A stretch of 64,000 nt of DNA, taken from NCBI GenBank assembly GCA_942159475.1, contig OW804097.1, positions 110,608,582 through 110,672,581 of the forward strand. The letters run 5' to 3'. Position 1 is the stretch's first letter. The number at the start of each line of letters is the position of its first letter. This DNA comes from Sthenelais limicola (Eukaryota > Annelida > Polychaeta > Phyllodocida > Sigalionidae). The notes beneath the pieces were generated by a model that saw only the letters and a program-made list of their open reading frames with translations, ran no database searches and was not told the origin of the DNA. Position numbers and translations under genes: made by a program. Below are positions 22,206 to 34,413 of the stretch, in pieces.

Positions 22206-22350
22206 GGATGACCGCTCTCTCTCTCTCTTTCTCTCTCTTTCTATGTCTCTTCCTTTCTCTCTCTCTCTGTCTCTCTTTCTCTTTCTCTTCCTTTCTCTCT
22301 CTCTCTCTTTCTCTCTCTTTCCGTCTTTTTCTCTCTCTGTCTCTCTCGCT
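22206..22350 (+). repeat. CT-rich microsatellite
   Basis: An imperfect array of CTCT and CTTTCT units. The serine/leucine-rich frame across it is an artefact. Confidence 0.9.
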
Positions 22351-22973
22351 GCTGCAAGCATCCACCTTGTTCCATGATACCTATCGGCTAATCGGTAAAG
22401 GGACTTTCTTTTTTAATTAATCCACCATGAAAGATGCACTTTATGTAATAAGAAGTAGAACCCCATAGCTAAAAATGTCTTTTAGTTTATTCATAAACCT
22501 CAGAGGAAAGGTTATTTAAAACGAATTGTATAGATTATGAATAATGAAATTACATAAAGTAATTAATAAGACCTCAGCTAATATACAGAAAATATAGACC
22601 TGACTATTTTTCCAATTGCATGAAATAAAAAAGGTAGAAATTGCGAGACATACGAAGTACATAACCTGTTAAAAATGCATTATCATCTATGCATGCACAC
22701 ATGAGACGCATTTAGAGTTGCTGCATAAGTATTAACTATATAACATACCCTAACATGTGCATTTGTTTGTATACATGTGTTGTCAAATCAGTAAAGGCAA
22801 GGAATTCGCCAAAAACATGTTTCTGGTGCGCACCAATAAGCCCATGTTTTTGTTTACATAGCTCACTTATGTATGGAGAATCAAATGTGCCCATTACCTA
22901 TATGTAGATTGGATACAAGTAACCGTATCTATATATAAAGGTTATAGCTATATTTGATTCTCCAGACAATTTA
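22351..22973. other. No recognised feature
   Basis: AT-rich, no family match. Confidence 0.4.
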
Positions 22974-23130
22974 TGCCTTTCTGTCTCTTTTCTCTGTCTC
23001 ACTCTCCCTTCTTCTCTATCTCTATTTCCTGGGTATGATCATAAACTGCCTCCCTCTCAGCTCTCCCGCCCTTGATATAACCTTCAATGTGCTGATAAGG
23101 GCGTAAAGCAACCAATCTGACTCACTCACA
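22974..23130 (+). mobile_element. Family A SINE-like retroposon, copy 4
   Basis: Sense copy truncated at the head (starts tgcctttctgtctc) and ending in ACTC repeats. Flanks tccagacaat / tccaggccaat may be a decayed target-site duplication. Confidence 0.8.
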
Positions 23131-23417
23131 CATCCAGGCCAATACCTGGGATCTATTTATAGCGACATCCTCAAATTGAAATCTTTTCTGACCCATAAAT
23201 AAACAATTCATTGGTGATTTGCAAATCAAAACTTGCGCCTTAATTCCACTTAGAATTCGACCCACCCAATCTCCAACCTTGTCGAATTTCTCATTAAAAC
23301 TTTATTTTCTGCCTATTTCTAGTGGGTATCCCATTGTGTTGACTTTGCAACATTGAGCTACGTTAACCTGCTTCTAATTTCTCTCTCTCACGTTTTCATA
23401 CCTTTGTCTGTTGGATT

Positions 23418-23823
23418 CATGTGTCACTGGGAAAATGATTATCAAGTCGCAAAGAAATGGATTTTAAGATATCATGGTATTTTAATATATTGGATTAGGC
23501 GCATTCCAACATCGTTAGTTAACCTGTAACATCAAATAAGAACTTTTGTATCTTGCTTGAAAGAATCTTACTGGTATTTATGAATGTACAATCAATGGTA
23601 AAATATACATTTTTAGGATGACTTTATAGAAACGCACATGTATATTATAATCACATTATTAAACAAATACACTCCTGAAATTTGGTACTGTACTGATAGG
23701 ACTAAGGGCACTAAACAAACATAAAGACAAAAATATTCCTACGAAGGGATCTTGTGGAAATAACCTTTGCAAAATATATTTTTTTGTGACTTGAGACTAA
23801 TAGTTCTCTGTGACACATCACAT
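23418..23823 (-). repeat. Family C foldback MITE, copy 3
   Basis: Left arm atgtgtcactgggaaaatga, right arm ttgtgacttgagactaatag then ctgtgacacatcac. Confidence 0.75.
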
Positions 23824-24899
23824 CATATGAAAGTAACCATGTTTTTATACTTGTATTTTACTAACGATTCCAACAAAAATAATGATCACTTGTATTTTGT
23901 ATTAGTATTCTCAGGAAGCTATATACAGAGGAGGGAGTGGAAGCCAGGTTTCTGTGTGTCACCCAAATAGTTAAGAGTAATGCCACTACTACTAAAGCAC
24001 CACTATTTATAAGTAAGTCAGTAATATAAACATGCTGTTGCTGGAAGAGGGCAATCAAAGCAACCTGTGCTAGTTGGTAGTTAGTGCTAACACCAACACT
24101 GCAGTGTCACCTGGCATGCAGTGGCTACACCATGTATATGACATGCATGTTCTGCTTGAATCAGTGTGCTGCTTCCACTCCCTCTGTATATACCTCCCTG
24201 GTATTATCTGTTCAAACTATTGCTGCTATTGTCATTGTAATGGCTGTCCACCATTAAAATTTAATATCATGAGAAAAGGTTGGGATGAAAACAGCCCTTT
24301 GCGTAATTCACATCCTGAATGAAAAGACTTTTAGATCAAATCAAATGGAAATGTAAGTTATCTATGTATATTTTGATTTCAAAGTCACTTTTTCGTAGTC
24401 ACCACCGACTGCCTTTCCATTGTCAACACTCCCCCCTCCCTCCTCCCCTACCCCCTCCCCCATGTATGTATGACCTGTTTCTTCCACTTCCCCTTGATTA
24501 GCTCTCCTGGGAGGACATTATTTGAACTGAATGCAAATTTAGCAATCGGAGCACTTAGAAAATAGTGTCACTGCTACCTGATAACACTCAAACAAGTTCC
24601 CTTTTGTCACTTGCACTACTAGGGTCTCGTATTCAATCTATAAGGTATACAGTGAGTCTACACTTTCTTCCATATGTTTCTCTTCTGTCCTCTCTGAACT
24701 GAAGGTGTTTGTATGAATGTGAAACATGATATACTTTGATAGTTTGTGTTCAGGCATTTCTACCCTGTGTATGTTTCTCTTCTGAAAATATTCGCTTGCT
24801 TCATTTCTATCTTGTCCCATCCCCTGGCGGTTCCTCTATAACGTGGATATTTTCCTCCTTTTACAACTCTTTCCTCAGGGCTCACCCATACCTACATTT
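23824..24899. other. No supported gene
   Basis: A C-rich run lies near 24430-24465. Short frames lack recognisable domains. Confidence 0.35.
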
Positions 24900-25210
24900 G
24901 CTATTCTCTCCCTCTATTTATCTTTCTCTCTCTTCGTCCCTCTCTCTTTCTTTTATTCTCTATGTATCTCCCTTTCTCCCTTTCTCTATTCTTTTCTGTT
25001 ATTATCTCTCCTTCTCTTCTCTCTCTCTTTCTCCCTGTCTTTCTGCCTCTCTCCACTCTCTTCTCTCTCTCGTCCTCTATCTCCTTCTCCCTCTCTCGTC
25101 CACTCTCTCTTTCTCCATCACACACCTCCTTCTCACTCTCTCTCTCTCCCTCCGCCCTCCCTCTGTTTACTCTTCTGTCTCTCTCTCTCTCTCTCGACTT
25201 TCCAGCCTAT
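24900..25210 (+). repeat. Polypyrimidine tract about 300 bp long
   Basis: Almost exclusively C and T, built of CTCTCT, CTTTCT and CCCT units. It produces long Ser/Leu-rich open frames in several phases, including one of 247 codons, none credible. Confidence 0.9.
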
Positions 25211-25642
25211 TTTTCCCCAGTCACTCCTTCACTCTCCTTTCTCTACAAATAGTGGGCCTAATTCTGTCTCTGCCTCTCCCACTGGATGCAACCCTAATCA
25301 GGAGTATCTATACACCCAGTCCATCAATCCCTCCCGTCCTCACACACATTTACTGTCTCTATCCATCTCCCATCTCTTCGTCTCAAGTGATTGCTATCTC
25401 CTCTAAGACCACCAATAGTAGAAATGGCTCCCTACATAGATCTACCCATTCAATGGCTGACTATCGAGCCAGAATTTAGCAACCTCAAATAGTTTAATCC
25501 GGATATTAAAAGAATTGTGCACTTCCAACATGGTAGTATTTAATGGCGGCCTATCTAGCCAGAATTTAGAAACTTTATATAGTTTAATCTGAATAAAACT
25601 TTTTTTTATCCAGTTCAAACATAGGATTAATAAGGAGCGGGC
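25211..25642. other. Unassigned, with a short local repeat
   Basis: A segment (atggctgactatcgagccagaatttag) near 25452 recurs at 25543 with a few changes, a roughly 90-bp imperfect tandem duplication. Confidence 0.5.
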
Positions 25643-25690
25643 AGCCTAGGCTCAGAGTTGAGAAAGTCCCTGCAAACTGAGGGAAGGAAA
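25643..25690 (-). repeat. Family H fragment, copy 7
   Basis: cagcctaggctcagagttga followed by gaaagtccctgcaaactgag; the rest is missing. Confidence 0.65.
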
Positions 25691-25830
25691 ACCTATAATT
25701 ATTAAATTACCAGTACTTTTGTCCAATTTTGTACACAGTTGATCATTGGTTATTAAACGGATATCAGTCATTAGAGCCATGAGTTCGTGGAAAAGGGGAT
25801 TGGTTAAAGCATAGTGGGGATATTTTCCCT

Positions 25831-26056
25831 CAGTTTAGGGTCAGAGTTGAGACAGTTCCTGCAAACTGAGAGAAAGTCTTTTGCTTCAAACTGCAAAATG
25901 CCATTAAAATCCTATTATGACGCCTACACCAGCACTGGGAAGGCAAACTTCTGAGAAATAAAATTATTTAAATATATAATAACTAGCGCAGTAGGCGTCC
26001 AATCACTGAGACAATATTGTTATCTGTTCTGAGAGGCAATGACCCTACCTAGACTG
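25831..26056 (-). repeat. Family H element, copy 8
   Basis: Contains gggtcagagttgagacagtt, aaactgcaaaatgccattaa, gcgcagtaggcgtccaatca, and ends ctagactgc. A short AT insert lies near 25955. Confidence 0.75.
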
Positions 26057-26718
26057 CTAGTGATATTTCAAGTTTGAGGAAATTAGAAACTGTTCGACCA
26101 CAGACTATGCCTACTACACTTTTTCATAGGTAACACATTTCCCCAGGCTATCGTTAGGTCCTGGATATTCAGTGTCCAGAGATATAAAACAGTAAATGAA
26201 TATATGCAGGAGGGGTAGGTCAACGACCTGATATCAAAGGTATAAATCGTGTTTGCATTAAACATACACTTACAGAACGATTAAAGGCTGTTGACCCTGC
26301 AATACTTGTAAAAAGAATCCCTGTTGTCGTTCCTGACTGTTCAAATGATCATTACTCGATCAGCGATGTTAAAACGCAGAATAACAAAACCTTCTATTAT
26401 CCTTCTTCATAAACATGGAGTTATTCCTGGTAGTGAACTAAATGAGACAGATGCGCCTGTATACAAAGGTATAATCTTGGGATAATCGCTTCCTGATTGG
26501 AACAGAATGTGGTTTGAATTTGAATGGATTAGATTAGATCAGATAACAATTTATTACGTCAATTCTATTTACAAGTGATCAGTGTATGAATAGTCCTAGA
26601 TATCTATATATAATCGTTTGCAGATAGATGCGTCTACGTCTAGCGTAGGGTAGATTTTATTCATCTTTGTTATGAGGATATAAATTACAAAACGATGCTT
26701 TAAGTATATTGTACAAAA
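26057..26718. other. Mostly unassigned; possible retroelement tail
   Basis: The minus strand near 26523-26560 reads taataaattgttatctgatc then TAATCTAATCC, a possible pentanucleotide-tailed retroelement end. Confidence 0.3.
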
Positions 26719-26730
26719 TAAGATACATTG

Positions 26731-26906
26731 AGTGAGTGAGTGAGATTGGTTGCTTTACGCCCTTATCAACACTTTGAAGTGTTGTATCAAGGGCCAGAGA
26801 GCGGGGAGGGAGGCGGTTTATGGACATACCCAGGAAATAGAGATAGAGAAGAAGGAAGAGAGACAGAAAAGAGACAGAAAGGCACGTTATGGTCATACTC
26901 AGGACC
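26731..26906 (-). mobile_element. Family A SINE-like retroposon, copy 5
   Basis: Complete dimeric copy flanked by an exact 12-bp direct repeat TAAGATACATTG (26719-26730 and 26910-26921). The right flank carries one more copy of a 17-bp unit around the duplication. Confidence 0.85.
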
Positions 26907-26950
26907 AGATAAGATACATTGTATGATAAGATACATTGTATGATATGAGA

Positions 26951-27254
26951 TGTATCTTAGCATATACAAGAAGATCAGTTCTTGAATATTATGCTTGATT
27001 ATTTAAGTTTCATAACAGGTTATCTTGGTCATTCATGATAATCTCCGAGGAAGTGCTGAAATAAATATATCTTCATTATTTCATGAATTCAATAACTTGT
27101 TCTTATTGTTATTACCAGTTTCTAAAGGCTAATGTAAACAACTGAAAAATACATGTTAAGAACAATCTGAAGATTTCTCATGAATGTTTACAAGAACTTA
27201 AATCTATATACAACAATCTTAAATATATATAAATAAGATTAGGTCGTACAATAT
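26951..27254. other. No recognised feature
   Basis: AT-rich, nothing recognised. Confidence 0.4.
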
Positions 27255-27502
27255 GTTTATGGAACTTCCCCTGGGGGGACAATTACTAGTAAAGTAGCTG
27301 GGTATACTCAATATGATGACCTTAGAAACGCAGGAATATGAAAAATTAATACAGTCTTGAAATTCGGTGCATGTATTCATGAAACCTAAACGTACTCGAT
27401 ACTAAAACAATGATAACATTCCACAAAAAAAATCTTGTGAATAAATCACATTGAAAAATGACACTTTCGCGATTTAGGACTTATTCTCCTGTAACACATC
27501 AC
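27255..27502 (-). repeat. Family C foldback MITE, copy 4 (one arm missing)
   Basis: The interior ggacaattactagtaaagta and gaccttagaaacgca is followed by right arm ttatttctcc-like ttattctcctgtaacacatc. Confidence 0.65.
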
Positions 27503-28099
27503 TCTATGTACTCGCTATTTCTGGTTCATGCGTTTATAAGACAAAAGCTGTATAAAATGCCTTAGGTTGCGGCTCAGTTCTATAAATGGGTTTTATTTGG
27601 GGTTGAATCTTCCCCACGGCAGGAGGCGCTGTGGCAGCAATCCCCAAGAGCCATTGCCTAATACTGGCTTGTCTATTGATACTGCCTGCAACCAATCTGT
27701 CACACTGTGCCTCTAAATGCCTGCAAACCCAGAAACCCTCAAGGCTGCCAATCGTCCCATTATAGAGCCCTAAGTGCTAACACTGGACATTGATGCGTAC
27801 ATGGAGGATTTATACTGCAGGCTCATGCACTGTTTCGACTTCTGTGTGGTTTGTGTAGGCTATCTTTTGTTATGTGTACCGGTATAATATAATAATAATG
27901 AATTTTTGTTTCCATTTCACATTTACAACCGATGTCATACAACGTAGAATTAAAAGAGAGAAAAGGAAAGAGCAATAATCTCTGTGACAGTCGCAACTCT
28001 TCTGAATAACCCTTAAATTCTGTCTTACTTCGATATCGTAGTTTTGTACATACAATAGTGCCTTATATATTGGATCTGCCTGCTACACAAGACTAAAAT
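27503..28099. other. Unassigned; less AT-rich block at 27600-27830
   Basis: The block around 27600-27830 (ggcaggaggcgctgtggcag) is less AT-rich, looks single-copy and has no open reading frame. It could be conserved non-coding DNA, but nothing in the sequence proves it. Confidence 0.3.
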
Positions 28100-28155
28100 G
28101 TAATTACAAAGTAAAGTAAAAGTAAAGTAAAGTAAAAGTAAAGTAAAAGTAAAAA
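28100..28155 (+). repeat. AAAGT microsatellite
   Basis: A tandem array of AAAGT and AAAAGT units. Confidence 0.9.
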
Positions 28156-28317
28156 TCAAGGGTATGATCACAAGACAGCCTGTAACCTTGGTCATTGCTG
28201 ACACTTTCTGGTGCATTAGCTTTACGGGCTAGACAGTTTACGGGCTAGACAGGTGGCTTATATGTTGGAAACGAATGGAACACAAAATAGCAAATTAGTA
28301 GCAAAAAAAGACTGCAA

Positions 28318-28663
28318 CTTTAAAGCTGTACTCTCAGTTAACATCGATCAAGAACTGAACTTTTTGTCCCGTTCGTTTCCAACCCATCTAAAAGTCATTT
28401 GACCAAACCTTTGGAGGATTTTATTTAGGTGTTTTGGCTAAAGGGCTTCTAAAACATCCTCATTTGTATTTGGAGGTCCTGTCCAATTCCTTTTGTGTGA
28501 AGACTTCACTTATTATCGCTCACCGGCAGCTGCTTTTTCTTGGACAAGTTGACTATAAATCTGTGCAGCAGGATAATATTGATGAATCCAGTCCTATAAC
28601 TTTTAATATATGTAAATGGTGTAAGATGTGTTTAGTTGTAATAGCTGAGTACACAGCTTTAAG
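28318..28663 (+). repeat. Family I element, copy 3 (most complete)
   Basis: Ends taaagctgtactctcagtta and the inverse agctgagtacacagctttaa. The interior contains the family signature acttattatcgctcaccggc. About 346 bp. The ORF that crosses it is not conserved between copies. Confidence 0.8.
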
Positions 28664-29469
28664 TTCTGGTCCAACAAGGAGCGGAATTGTATCGGATATT
28701 GCGCTTGGTATGTGGTCCCCGGTACCTTGGGAAGATTCATGTATTGGATACGCAGTTTAAGCTTACACTGCGTCTCTAATAAATGCCTAACGGTCACCAC
28801 TGACAACCATTTCCCACAATGCCTGTCACCTATCGCCATTGGACGAGACTTAATTGCCATTAGCATGCCGCCGGAAGTAAAAAGTACACTTTCACATCCC
28901 ACATCGCTCCCATATGCTGAGAAATAGGTGCTTGACCTTTGTTGTGTGTTAGTATCCATTTGATGTGATGCATTCTAGGAAATGTTGGTAACAAAGAGTG
29001 TAAGAGCGTTTATATGTGCTATCAGAAAATGTGATTAGGTATACTACCAAAGTAAAGATGGAGAGACCTGAGTATAGGAGCAGGACTAGAGAGGAAGAAA
29101 TAGCAAGCTTTTGCTGTACGTTTATTAGATTTCAATTCCCTGTTTAGATTAATCTTTAAAACATATGGATTTTTATACAATGGGGAATTGATGAATTCAA
29201 TAAAGGTGCAAAATATATATGGTGCTATTGTGCTGCTACAATCGGCTAAAGGTGCCGCGGGGAACATAGGATTAGATCTAAAGCAAGCCACATTGCATGC
29301 CTCATTGACAATGCATTGATAATGATCGGGTTACTCTTCACTGAATATTAGAAACAAATTATAGTTATTTAATGTTAAGAGACATTAGACTGAAGGGAAT
29401 GACAACTGTAGGATTTAAGAGCCTGTGGGAGGGAGCGGTGAGCAGCAAAGACATATTTTAGACCACATA
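28664..29469. other. No recognised feature
   Basis: Short frames on both strands without domains. No family match. Confidence 0.4.
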
Positions 29470-29706
29470 TGGGTCAGATTTTCAGAAAATGTACAATTTA
29501 CAGCTGTACACATTTAATAAATTATGCAAAATTAGAATACAATTTGGTCAATACTATGTAAATTCGAGAATATTCGGCATTGCATTGATTCTAGCAATCT
29601 GTTTGGTTAGGTTGAACTGCATTATGAACTTTATTTTCGTCTGAAATTTGGGTTATTTGAGAGGATTAGTGAAGGAGAATTGTACATTTTCTAAAAATCT
29701 GACCCG
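29470..29706 (+). repeat. Family B MITE, copy 4 (237 bp)
   Basis: Ends tgggtcagattttcagaaaa and ctaaaaatctgacccg, flanked by TA. Same length as copies 1 and 7. Confidence 0.85.
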
Positions 29707-29712
29707 TATCTG

Positions 29713-29945
29713 CCAGGGGCCTGTTGAATAAGCTAAGGAGAATTATGTGTAGGAATTCTTACACTTTTCCCCCTTACTTCTGTTTTTTTTGGACAAATTT
29801 ATCTATTCAGGAGGTTAACAAAATTACAGCAATCTCACCCTTGGGTGTTCGTTGTAGGAGTTCTTGTATAAGTTATTCCTACCAGCTGGGTATTTCATGT
29901 AGGAAGGAATTGGGTTTTTTTTTCTTTCCCTGTTGTCTGCAGATG
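29713..29945 (+). repeat. Family F element, copy 4
   Basis: Starts aggggcctgttgaataagct; core ttattcctaccagctgggta then tttcatgtaggaaggaa. It abuts the family B copy. Confidence 0.7.
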
Positions 29946-29960
29946 TAAGGGGTTAGGGTT

Positions 29961-30316
29961 TGAAAGCCGCAATCTCAACTATTACATCTAACAATATCTC
30001 ATCCAGCTTACCGATATTATTTCGTATAGGACTTTATTTATCAATATTCTCCTGCTATCATATATATGTTAATACAATAATCTAAAGTCGAATCAGCTTA
30101 GCAAAATCGACCGCCGGTGAGTGATAATAAGTGAATCCGCTGTAGGAAAGCAGTGTGGCGGTCTCCAAAATATCAATGTGGACCTTACTGAAGCTCTGAA
30201 GCAAAAACAACTGGAGAACCTCCTCCAAAATAATTGTTAAATGTCTTTTAGATTGGTAGAAAAAAACCGAACAACAAGTAGTTTTTGACTGTTGTTAACT
30301 GAGTGTGCAACTTTAA
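29961..30316 (-). repeat. Family I element, copy 4
   Basis: Starts tgaaagccgcaatctcaact; signature gtgagtgataataagtgaat; ends gagtgtgcaactttaag. Confidence 0.75.
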
Positions 30317-30481
30317 GTTATGAGAATATTAGTGTGCAATTAATTCATTAAGGTAAAGTTATGTCTCCATTGTATTTTCATGTCAATGTGTTTTACAATA
30401 CGCTGAAAACTTCTATATATAATTGGCTGAAGAGATGAATGATACAGATTTTCAAAACATTGTTCAAAAACATAAACAAAA

Positions 30482-30625
30482 TGTCATCTGTTTCAGGAAA
30501 ATGAGTCACAAGTCACAAAATATAGTCTTGAAATTTGATGCACGTACTCATATGACGTAGAGTGTCAGATACCAAAAACATGAAAACATTCCTTCAAAGA
30601 CAAAGTTCTCACACATTAGTGGAAG
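30482..30625 (-). repeat. Family C element, copy 5 (internal deletion)
   Basis: The arm atctgtttcaggaaaatgag then tcacaagtcac joins directly to interior sequence. Confidence 0.65.
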
Positions 30626-30645
30626 TATTAAGTTAATTTTAACCG

Positions 30646-30711
30646 GTTGGAAAACAATGTATCAAAAAGTAGAAAATCTTTAGTTTTTGACTGAGGGTGC
30701 AACTTTAAGGG
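30646..30711 (-). repeat. Family I fragment, copy 5
   Basis: agaaaatctttagtttttga followed by gggtgcaactttaag. Confidence 0.6.
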
Positions 30712-31119
30712 GTCGGAAGCTGGGTGGCGTTCGGTTGCAGATAGAAACACTATGCCACCGTTCTGTGTCATATTTCAAAGCGACATACTGCGCTTTCATC
30801 TGGCAATGATAAGTTCAGAAGAGACACTGAAGAAAAGTATAGAGAGAGGAAGGTCGCCTGTGAAGGTCAGGAGTGAGCGATAAATCAAGAAGTCTATTCA
30901 CGTTGGCTGACAGAAGAAAGGAATGATAACAGACACAATTACATGGATATAAACCCGCCACTGCTGGCGACCTCTGTCTCCTTTATCTGCTACTTTAAAA
31001 GCTATCAGTGAACTGTCTTGGAGACTCTTAGACTAAAGAAATGTTAAGCAAGGACTCTAGTACAAATCACATTTTCACTCCAGTTCTCTACTGTACACGG
31101 AGACAATGATATACATGTG
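30712..31119. other. No recognised feature
   Basis: Apparently single-copy sequence, no ORF. Confidence 0.4.
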
Positions 31120-31175
31120 TGGTTTGTTACAGGAAAATGAGTCACAAAATTGATATTTTTAAGAGTGATATATTT
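31120..31175 (+). repeat. Family C arm fragment, copy 6
   Basis: gtttgttacaggaaaatgag then tcacaaaattgatattttt. Confidence 0.6.
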
Positions 31176-31629
31176 CCAACTGTTTATTATTATTGGCATC
31201 TACTTAATATAAGTAATGTTTGTTAACTAGTACATTCTTCAGTTGATATTATACTAAGATTATTGTGAAGGGGTTGGTGGATGGACCGGACAAGGACCTT
31301 GAATTTGAATTTGAAAAACTTGTATTTCCATTCATCAAATGCTGTGGAGGGGGGTCTCTCCGGCTAATGGGAGGTTTTTAACTCCTTCAAGCTACACATA
31401 GGCTTCAATAATTTCATGAAGAGAACTATCTTGCCTTAGTCATTGACGTAGGACGAGTCTCCGCACTTTGTGCAGTAGGTACATGAAGTACAATATGGTC
31501 GTCAAAAATGTTCTCTGGTATTCGTTTGTCTCTGACAATACTAAACAGTAAGCCATCATGTAGTTATATGAAATAGTCATGATTCCGGATTAAACAGTCA
31601 TTGATATAAAAGAGAAAAGTTATTCGGAA
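31176..31629. other. No recognised feature
   Basis: Nothing recognised. Confidence 0.4.
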
Positions 31630-31811
31630 AAGTCTAAGCTCTGAGTTGAGAACGTCCCTCCAACTTGATGGAAAGCCTCTCGCTCGAATTCACAAAATGC
31701 GATTAATATCCAATGAAGACCCTTACTGCAAGTCCAGAAAATTCATTAGCGCAGTAGGGGTCCAATCACTGACATTCCACTCTCATCTGATCTGAGAGAC
31801 TATGACCCGAG
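31630..31811 (-). repeat. Family H element, copy 9
   Basis: aagtctaagctctgagttga, gcgcagtaggggtccaatca, ctgatctgagagactatgac. Confidence 0.7.
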
Positions 31812-32166
31812 AATGTACAATCATACCGCACGCAGGGTACAATGAAAAGCTATGATGATAATAACAACGTTAATTATCAGAAGGTAACTGGATTATACTA
31901 GTTTGAATATCATACCATCAGTAAGAAACACAAGATTTATTATAACCGACTTGTCAAATAACAGTCACGAGCTGTCTCGTTTGGTCGGGAGCTGTATCAT
32001 TTTACTATTGGCCTTATTGTTTCATAAACTGCGCTGACTGAATACGGAATGAAGTAAGGCAGATGAAATTAGATCATAGGTAATATGAAGTTGCGATGAT
32101 GATTTTGGAGATGAAAATGTTTAAATCTGAACCCAATATCACTTCCCAGCGTTAGCCATACATTCG
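31812..32166. other. No recognised feature
   Basis: Nothing recognised. Confidence 0.4.
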
Positions 32167-32399
32167 TGAAGTCGCCAGAAAATGTACAATTCGTCTTCAC
32201 CAATCCTTTCAAATAACCCAAATTTCAGACGAAAATAAAGTTTGAAATACAGTTCAACCTAACCAAACTGATTGCTAGAAACAGTGCAATGTCAAATATA
32301 CTCGAATTTACTTAGTATTGACCAAATTTCAGCCTAATTTAGCAAAAAATACTAAATGTGTACAGCTGCCAATTGTACATTTTCTGAAAATCAGACCCA
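32167..32399 (-). repeat. Family B MITE, copy 5
   Basis: The right end tctgaaaatcagaccca is well kept; the left end (gtcgccagaaaatgtacaat) is diverged. Confidence 0.75.
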
Positions 32400-32455
32400 A
32401 ATGTTGACGGGAAATAGTGTTTATAGCTTACTTCAGGAGAGATTCAGATAAATGT

Positions 32456-32767
32456 GTACTTTGGTCTTTCCAACCCATCTAAATGACATTTGACTAAAGT
32501 TTCGGAGGATTTTGTCTGGTTGTTTTTACAACAAGGCTTCATAATAGTCCGTATTTATATTTTGGAGATGCGCCAAGCTCCTTTCCTGGGGTGATTTGAC
32601 TTATTATCGCTCACCGACACACATTTTGTCTCGACTGATTCAACTTAAAATGTTTATATAAATATATCACAACTGTAGAATATTGATGAATTCAGTACAC
32701 AAAATCATAATATGAGTAAATTTGGTGTGATTTCATTAGTCGTAATACCTGAGACCACAGCATTAAA
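32456..32767 (+). repeat. Family I element, copy 6
   Basis: ttccaacccatctaaatgac, signature cttattatcgctcaccgaca, end acagcattaaac. The left terminus is missing. Confidence 0.7.
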
Positions 32768-33451
32768 CTGCTAAACAGGATTGTGGTCTTTGTTTTTTTG
32801 CTGAAGGCTTGCAGTTGTTTATTATATTTATTATGCTAATAAATTAATACCAACATTTTCCACTTCACCCTGTTAGTTGAATTGCAGAATATATATATTC
32901 TACCTAAATAAATTCATGAGAAAGTGTTTCTAATGTATTGCTTTAAACATTTCTTGATAATCTTTTAAACATCATCAAAGACCTTTGTGAACCTAGTACA
33001 TCATTAGTCATGATATTCTACAGATCTATACGGAATCATTCGACCAAAAGCTGTTTTAGCAATTTACGTCCAGCTACTCAATACTATAAAGATGTCATTT
33101 CCCACAAGGATATCTCCTAATTCTATTCAATTAGGCTCCTTAGTGCATTTCTCAACCTATGGACGTCTTGAACGGAGAGCCTTTTGAAATTGATGAGTTC
33201 AGGTTCAATCTCTCTGGGATGAGAGTGGGGATACTAATTGGCATCCCATAGTGGTTGTATTGTTTGATATAATTTGATTCAGTTTGTAGCATTTTAACAA
33301 TTAATACAAATAAATTTGACATTTTTTTTGTGTTTTTTTCTAAAATTAGTCAATTACATTTAAATATTCATAAAAGTTGTGATATAATAACTCAATTGTT
33401 TCATAGTTAATCAATACTATTGTGTATACAATACCAGTCATGCAACCACTC
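32768..33451. other. No recognised feature
   Basis: Very AT-rich, nothing recognised. Confidence 0.4.
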
Positions 33452-33670
33452 AACAGTGACTAGGTCCATATCCTCTTAGATCAGATAAGAATGGTATGTC
33501 AGTGATTGGACGCTTACTGCGCTTGTGGATTTCCCGGCCAGGACTAGGCCTCCTAATGAGATTATAATTACATTGTGTAGTCTTAATCGAATTATAATGG
33601 CACTTTGCGGTTTGGAGTGAGTGGCCTTCCCTCAGTTTGAAGGGACTCTCTCATCTTTGAGCCTAGACTG
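33452..33670 (+). repeat. Family H element, copy 10 (long copy)
   Basis: cagtgactaggtccata, gatcagataagaatggtatg, gtcagtgattggacgcttac, ends ttgagcctagactg. About 219 bp, useful as a family reference. Confidence 0.8.
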
Positions 33671-34377
33671 AACACACCCTTCTTCTCCTTTTTCAACTCT
33701 AACCCAATTCCCATCATCCCTGGATGGTATAGATTCATCAAATACGTCCCCATCCGGAAATCCACAAACCCTCACATACCCAACCCCAGCGCACTCCCTG
33801 AAGGCTATCCCTCTCCCACTTGAGACTTCAGCATATCCCAAAATCTGCAATCAGAAAATTTGATTAAACGTCTCTTCATCTTGATCCATATCATTAGGGA
33901 GGGTGATAGATCAGGTATGCTGAGTCTCTCTGGAATACAAGAAGCCAATTAAGTCTCTATCTCTGTCATCCTCCTCCTTTCACTGCAAGCTTTGAAGGCA
34001 GACTTCTCTCTTTTGGTTCCGATTCTTAATGTAAGTAATGATAGGTGGAGGTCATTCATATGAATATATGCCACGAGTAGTTGTTTGAATTAGAAACAGA
34101 GTTGAAGAAAAGGCCATCAACGCTATACCCAATGCAATCTTGTTTGCTGACAATTCATGAACTGGAGTGAACAAGTATTTGGTTTGATTTATTAAAGTCA
34201 AATTGTTAAGTCTTGATTTGTTCCAAGGGTTTTTTCGTCTATGTGGGTTTCCCAAAGGAAACGTGACAGGGCCCAATTGAATTTACTCTCCACTAGCGAC
34301 ATTTACTGTGAGTTTTGTAAAATTTGAGTTTCATAAAACTTGAGTTTTGGAAATCAGAGAATTTGAGTTTTGGGGGA
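33671..34377. other. Unassigned; minus-strand open stretch at 33671-33847
   Basis: On the minus strand a frame (ILGYAEVSSGRGIAFRECAG onward, about 60 residues) follows a cag at 33848-33850 and is less AT-rich than its surroundings. No domain recognised; it could be chance. Confidence 0.2.
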
Positions 34378-34413
34378 AGTTCTCATTCTTGTCTGATCTG
34401 AGAGGCATTTTAA
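34378..34413 (-). repeat. Family H end fragment
   Basis: Only tctcattcttgtctgatctg then agaggc is present. Confidence 0.5.

Noticed and set aside
22178..22420. Serine/leucine-rich ORF
   Set aside because: A product of the CT microsatellite.
24736..25479. 247-codon open frame, the longest in the window
   Set aside because: It lies across a polypyrimidine tract. The product is Ser/Leu/Pro low complexity and open in several phases.
28434..28760. 108-codon frame
   Set aside because: It covers a family I element. Other copies of the same element (for example 51428-51718) do not conserve the frame.
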